A stretch of 64,000 nucleotides of DNA from Ptychodera flava (taxonomy: Eukaryota; Hemichordata; Enteropneusta; Ptychoderidae): the NCBI RefSeq assembly GCF_041260155.1, contig NC_091939.1:43241698-43305697 (forward strand), written 5' to 3'. Of the stretch, positions 60,042-64,000 are shown piece after piece (the stretch's first letter is position 1; the number at the start of each line of letters is the position of its first letter). The notes below the pieces were generated by a model. It was not told the DNA's origin. It worked only from the letters and a program-made list of their open reading frames with translations, and did no database searches. Made by a program: the position numbers and the translations under genes.

Positions 60042-62987
60042 ATGTCTCACATGATGATAAAGATAGGTTGCCTTCTGATTGTTACTACGGTGATGTTGGC
60101 ATTCACTACGGCAACACCCGAAACCACACCGGAGACTCCCCCGCCGGTACCTTCAAGCCGTGGACTAGTCAGTGAACCAACCTCTGAACTCAAAACCACA
60201 GCAGAGCCTACGGATTCTAACGTGGACGTTGAATTAAACAGGGAAACCACGCATAAAGCAACGACCTCAGAAATAGTCATTCCACCATTGGTAATAATTG
60301 TGATCATCGTTGGCGGTAAATCCTTTTACATGTTCTGATTCCTTTTTAGGCCGCGTTCAAAAACAATGGTGAGGGGGGGGGGGGGGGCTGGAGGAATCGC
60401 GATTGAAATCTTTCTTTTTTTCAGATCCCCCCCTCAATACCCTCAAATATTTTCAAGTCCCCCCCATTACCATATAGCCGCATATTTATTAGGAATTCAC
60501 GCAGAGTAAAAAAAACATGTAATGTGTCGTTCTGCACGCAAATGTTCAACACTATCTCTTATCAGCAGGTTGTAGAGCCATATACCAAGGGCAAGTTCTT
60601 AAATTGATTCATTTTTAAATGCATCAGTACACTTTTTGGATTTCTCAGTCTAAGCCGACTTGAGTTTATCCACCTCTGGCCAGTTCAATGGCACCAGCTG
60701 AAAAGCACACAAAATGACAATCATGAGAGAGTATGAAAATTGTGTATTCCTATTTACGTTTAACCAAATTGTGAAAATATGAGCACAGTGATCTACCAAT
60801 TTTTTTTTTCAAAAGTACAAGACATATACAACTTAGATGCCACTTATAAAATGTTTTACAAAATTAACAATACTGGAAGGTTAAAATATTCCATGAAATT
60901 AATGTTTTAATCTCAGAAATTTTGGGTGTAATAATGGCAAATTTGATAAAAAATAAAAGATTCCATTTAGTCAACACATTTTTCCATTTAAATTAGAGTC
61001 TTTACTATTCAAAGTTTTACTTTTGTGTTATTGGTACAATGAGATATGAAAATTTCATTCACTGCATGAACTTGAAATGAATGGTTTTATATATTGATTT
61101 TAAGTGATTTTAGAAACACTGACTTTTCATCCTTTATTTGTATAAGATCAATTATGGTGACCCCATCTTTTTTCTCTAATATTTGATTGTTCTCATATGC
61201 CAGAATTCAAAAATCCATGGTAACTGTTAGTCCCCTAGTCTTCTATGTGTTGCTCTCTGGCTGGATCTTGTGTACAAGTAGATGTATGTTTCACTGTCAA
61301 TTGAGTGTCCTATGACCGAAACTCTTCTTAAACTACATCAGAGTCAGAGCTACATGTATCACTGTCACTGCCAGTATGTAGTAGCAGGGCAGTAGTTGTA
61401 TTAACTTTTTATTTTGACAATATTTTTGTTCAGTTTATACAATTGTGTTCTTGTTCTATTCCCTACAGAATGTTGAGCTATCCAGTATTCAGCTTGCCAA
61501 CACAGCCTACGTGTACCGTGCATTTGCATCATTCAATTATCACCAATATTTAGACAAACGGGCTTTGTTGACAAACTGAATATTGTGTTTTTCAGCATGC
61601 TGTAGAGACACCGGGAAACTGCGTTTGATACATTGCATAGAAATATTGAAAAATTATCAACAGTTGAAGCTCCTGCACCATTACAAGGCCAACTTGTTCT
61701 ACGAAAATTTAATGGCATTCATATATTTTTAGACTTTTTCGAGATTAAAGACATTAAGTATAACAAAACGATTCTAGATTTTGTTTAATTATTACTAACA
61801 TTAGAACCATTGGACGACATCAAAATGTTGGGAGTCAAATATTTTCAGGTCGCCCCCCCCCTATAGGCAGAGCAAAACTTTCAAGTCCCCCTCGACTACC
61901 CCCCCCCCCTGAATTCCTCCAGTCCCCCCCACCACTTTTTTTGAACGCGGCCTTAATAGGCGTTTCTCTCAATATATTGCTATGATACGAGACGAACTGT
62001 CTGAAACATTTTATTTCTTTGTTAGATTACGGATTATCATCTTCGGAGTACTTCGGAACATAACATACACCGTTCTTGTATCGCTGTATATACCTGCATA
62101 TATCCTTTTTTGTGATCACTACAACAGCATAACAAATGACCTTTTACCTATCTATATAAGTTGTTTCCCGTTGCTCATATTTTTCATCATCCTTTGTCAG
62201 ATTTATACTCCTGTGTGACAATGGCAATGTTTTATCGATTGAATTTCGCAAAGACATCTACACAATAATGAACAACAAACATAGAATGTTCTTATCAGTT
62301 ATCTTGTCATGTACAACGAACCGGAGCTTTTGGTATGTTTTAGTTATTTTGTGATGCGTGCACATGTGTATAAGAGAAAATGCGAGTCCAACAGATTTTG
62401 CCCATCGTACGATTTTCGACCGAGAAAGCCTCCGAGTACTTGTCAACTAATCGCTATACTTTGTTAATCTTAAGGCAATCAGAGGTCATCATATAGGCTA
62501 GGCAGATTCGAGAATGTCATGCGCGGCGTTACTTGCATATCTTTATAAAGTTTGCTGATTTTTAGGCAAGGTGAAATCTATTCGTTGCCTTCACGAGAAT
62601 TATCATGGTGTTTTATGTAGAGTATACCAGTACGCATTCATGTTTATGGTGCTAACTTTAAAATAAAAGTGCTCTCAGACTGCAGTGACGTTTATGTATA
62701 TCCATCGGACTGTTTTAGGAGATAATTCCTTGGAAATCGATCTCCAGCCTTCGGTAAACTTACATTACGTTTAATCCATTTTGCAGGACTCGGACTATTG
62801 ATGGCGTCCTCGAAATTCAGACGAAAGGCAAAGCTCATGAAGCGCAGGGTACATCAACAATTCCTCAGTCGGAAAAGCGTTAAAAGTTTCATTTGTCTCC
62901 AAGATGCTGCGCAATCGGTGAACAGAAAAGAGTCTGGTCAAATCTCTGTGGATGAAATCAGAGTGAAAATCATGGGCAAAGAAGCAT
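60042..62987 (+). CDS. Unrecognised type I single-pass membrane protein, 5' part (two coding exons)
   Basis: Exon 60042-60315 starts with ATG directly after a ctctcag acceptor and ends GGCG/gtaaat in phase 1. Exon 62787-62987 follows a ccattttgcag acceptor and ends GCAT/gtaagt. The phases match, and the splice rebuilds one transmembrane helix across the junction. The protein starts with a hydrophobic signal peptide (MIKIGCLLIVTTVMLAFTTA). A Thr/Pro/Glu-rich, mucin-like ectodomain of about 60 residues follows, then the helix (EIVIPPLVIIVIIVGGLGLL). A strongly basic stop-transfer segment (SSKFRRKAKLMKRR) leads to a cytoplasmic tail that continues past 62987. I do not recognise the family. The seamless helix and basic flank make this a real gene and not a chance frame. 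The intron carries a DNA transposon. Confidence 0.72.
60346..61955 (-). mobile_element. Harbinger-like non-autonomous DNA transposon
   Basis: GGCCGCGTTCAAAAA starts at 60349 and its complement ends at 61952. The terminal repeats are about 45 bp, continuing into G-rich tggtg-ggggg-ctggagga. TTA flanks both ends (60346-60348 and 61953-61955). A 3-bp TTA/TAA duplication and GG-starting repeats are features of the PIF/Harbinger superfamily. The 1.6-kb interior aligns in reverse with 55545-57560 and has no intact transposase. It sits 31 bp after the splice donor at 60316, inside the intron of the membrane-protein gene. Confidence 0.85.
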
Positions 62988-64000
62988 GTAAGTTTGGCGT
63001 TCTCAAAGTAGTGTGTTTTATATCTCTCCGTTTTCATCAAAATTTCGAAATCAACTTTCGACGCTTATCGGATATTATTCTTGACATGGCCTAAATTTGT
63101 CAGATATCAAGCTTTCTTCTATACCGCAGGAAGCAATATGTTCGCAACAGCTTTATTCAACGAAGTAATTATGCATAACTAGTAATGTTTTATTGTTTAT
63201 TGATGAGACGTCTCCAGGAAACAAGACTGTCGTAGTTGTCTAACGATAACAAAGTCGTGTTTTCTGAATGAACTTAGTAAACACCTAGAAAAAGAAATTG
63301 TGTACTAACACTTGGAAGGCGGAAATACAGAGCGGTGATTATATAGCATCATCATCGATTCTGTGTTTATTTCAACACAACGAAACACGATTCATTGGCG
63401 TGCGTGTGTAGACATTTCAATATTTGGTTGCCATGTCATTTGTCGTTAAAGTCTCTGAAATCAAGTTTAACGAAGATGCACAGCTTTTCTTAATTTATCC
63501 TCCCTCTGTCGTCTAAAATTCACGTGTTATTAGCACGATTGTATCTCCTATGGTTTGTCAATAGTGACATTCTAATGCGGTGGTTTCTTCGTTTGTGAAA
63601 AGTACCGACCTTTGAATGGCACCCTGCAATGAACCCTGGGAGGATTATACGAGTGGTGATGATCACGCGCGCCTTCAAGTTGGAAAACAATAGCGCTAAT
63701 CACAAGTGACGTCATTTTCCTTTCTTTAATACAAAAACATATTTATCCGCATTTTTCGCAACAACGTTAACGACAAAAATGAAACCTGCTAGTGTTACAA
63801 CGGACACTAAAAGTCACTCTAATTTACCGCTCAGACAAAATTTGTCCGAATTTTCTAGCTGCAGTGTCCCACTATCGCGTACGTGCAGCTATATACAGTT
63901 AAAAACCCGAAATTGCGATCATCGATAGCACCAATCTTGTAAGTCACACAATAACGGTATAGAATTTGCAGGCACATGAACTCCTCTTACTTGTCTAATA
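62988..64000 (+). other. Intron or downstream region of the membrane-protein gene
   Basis: The stretch begins with a consensus gtaagt donor. I could not find a convincing next exon before the window ends. CpG-rich patches near 63660 and 63840 are the only notable feature. Confidence 0.4.

Noticed and set aside
59922..60338. Longer open frame with Ser-Leu repeats upstream of the membrane protein
   Set aside because: The repeats are the translated (CT)n tract. The ATG at 60042 directly follows a splice acceptor and gives a proper signal peptide.
61982..62218. 78-residue hydrophobic frame
   Set aside because: It lies inside the intron that joins 60315 to 62787 and lacks splice sites or family features.

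Overview
The window is a piece of animal nuclear DNA, AT-rich and intron-containing. Three things suggest an invertebrate deuterostome (hemichordate, lancelet or echinoderm grade): a Ty3/gypsy-type retrotransposon with integrase before reverse transcriptase (the Gmr1 type, known from deuterostomes), a standard five-exon MORN3 gene, and a Death-fold-like exon. The species cannot be named from the sequence alone.

Layout. 1-990: a SINE-like dispersed repeat and the probable last exon of a gene that starts upstream. 990-7258: one complete LTR retrotransposon with 99.5% identical LTRs but a much-interrupted coding region. 7259-12640: mostly unexplained sequence, a terminal-repeat element that encloses a PHD-like fragment, and two large hairpins. 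12655-16018: a satellite array of about 19 units of about 176 bp. 16916-21019: MORN3, with a long foldback element in intron 1. 21020-26518: nothing recognised.

26519-39727 (minus strand) and 45074-52101 (plus strand) are two paralogous genes pointing away from each other. Each encodes about 1,305 residues with the same exon plan and the same phase-1 introns. Both have an unusual order: a BACK-like segment and Kelch propeller, then BTB-BACK-Kelch, then a lone C-terminal BTB. This is what two tandem KLHL-type units would look like if the gene boundary were moved by one BTB domain. The plus copy is open throughout. The minus copy has three frame breaks in its first coding exon and a poor splice donor. 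The 5.3 kb between them carries a dense cluster of short perfect palindromes.

52102-59480 is repeat-rich: palindromes, degraded copies of a DNA transposon (one containing 79 consecutive G), a foldback flanked by TTAA and a small element flanked by TAA. 59480-62987 holds the 5' part of a gene for an unrecognised type I membrane protein. Its first coding intron contains a fuller copy of the same transposon family (60349-61952), with Harbinger-like TTA target duplications. The window ends within or beyond the next intron.

Functionally, KLHL proteins are usually CUL3 ubiquitin-ligase adaptors and MORN3 is a cilium and sperm-associated repeat protein. Nothing here indicates that these genes act together.
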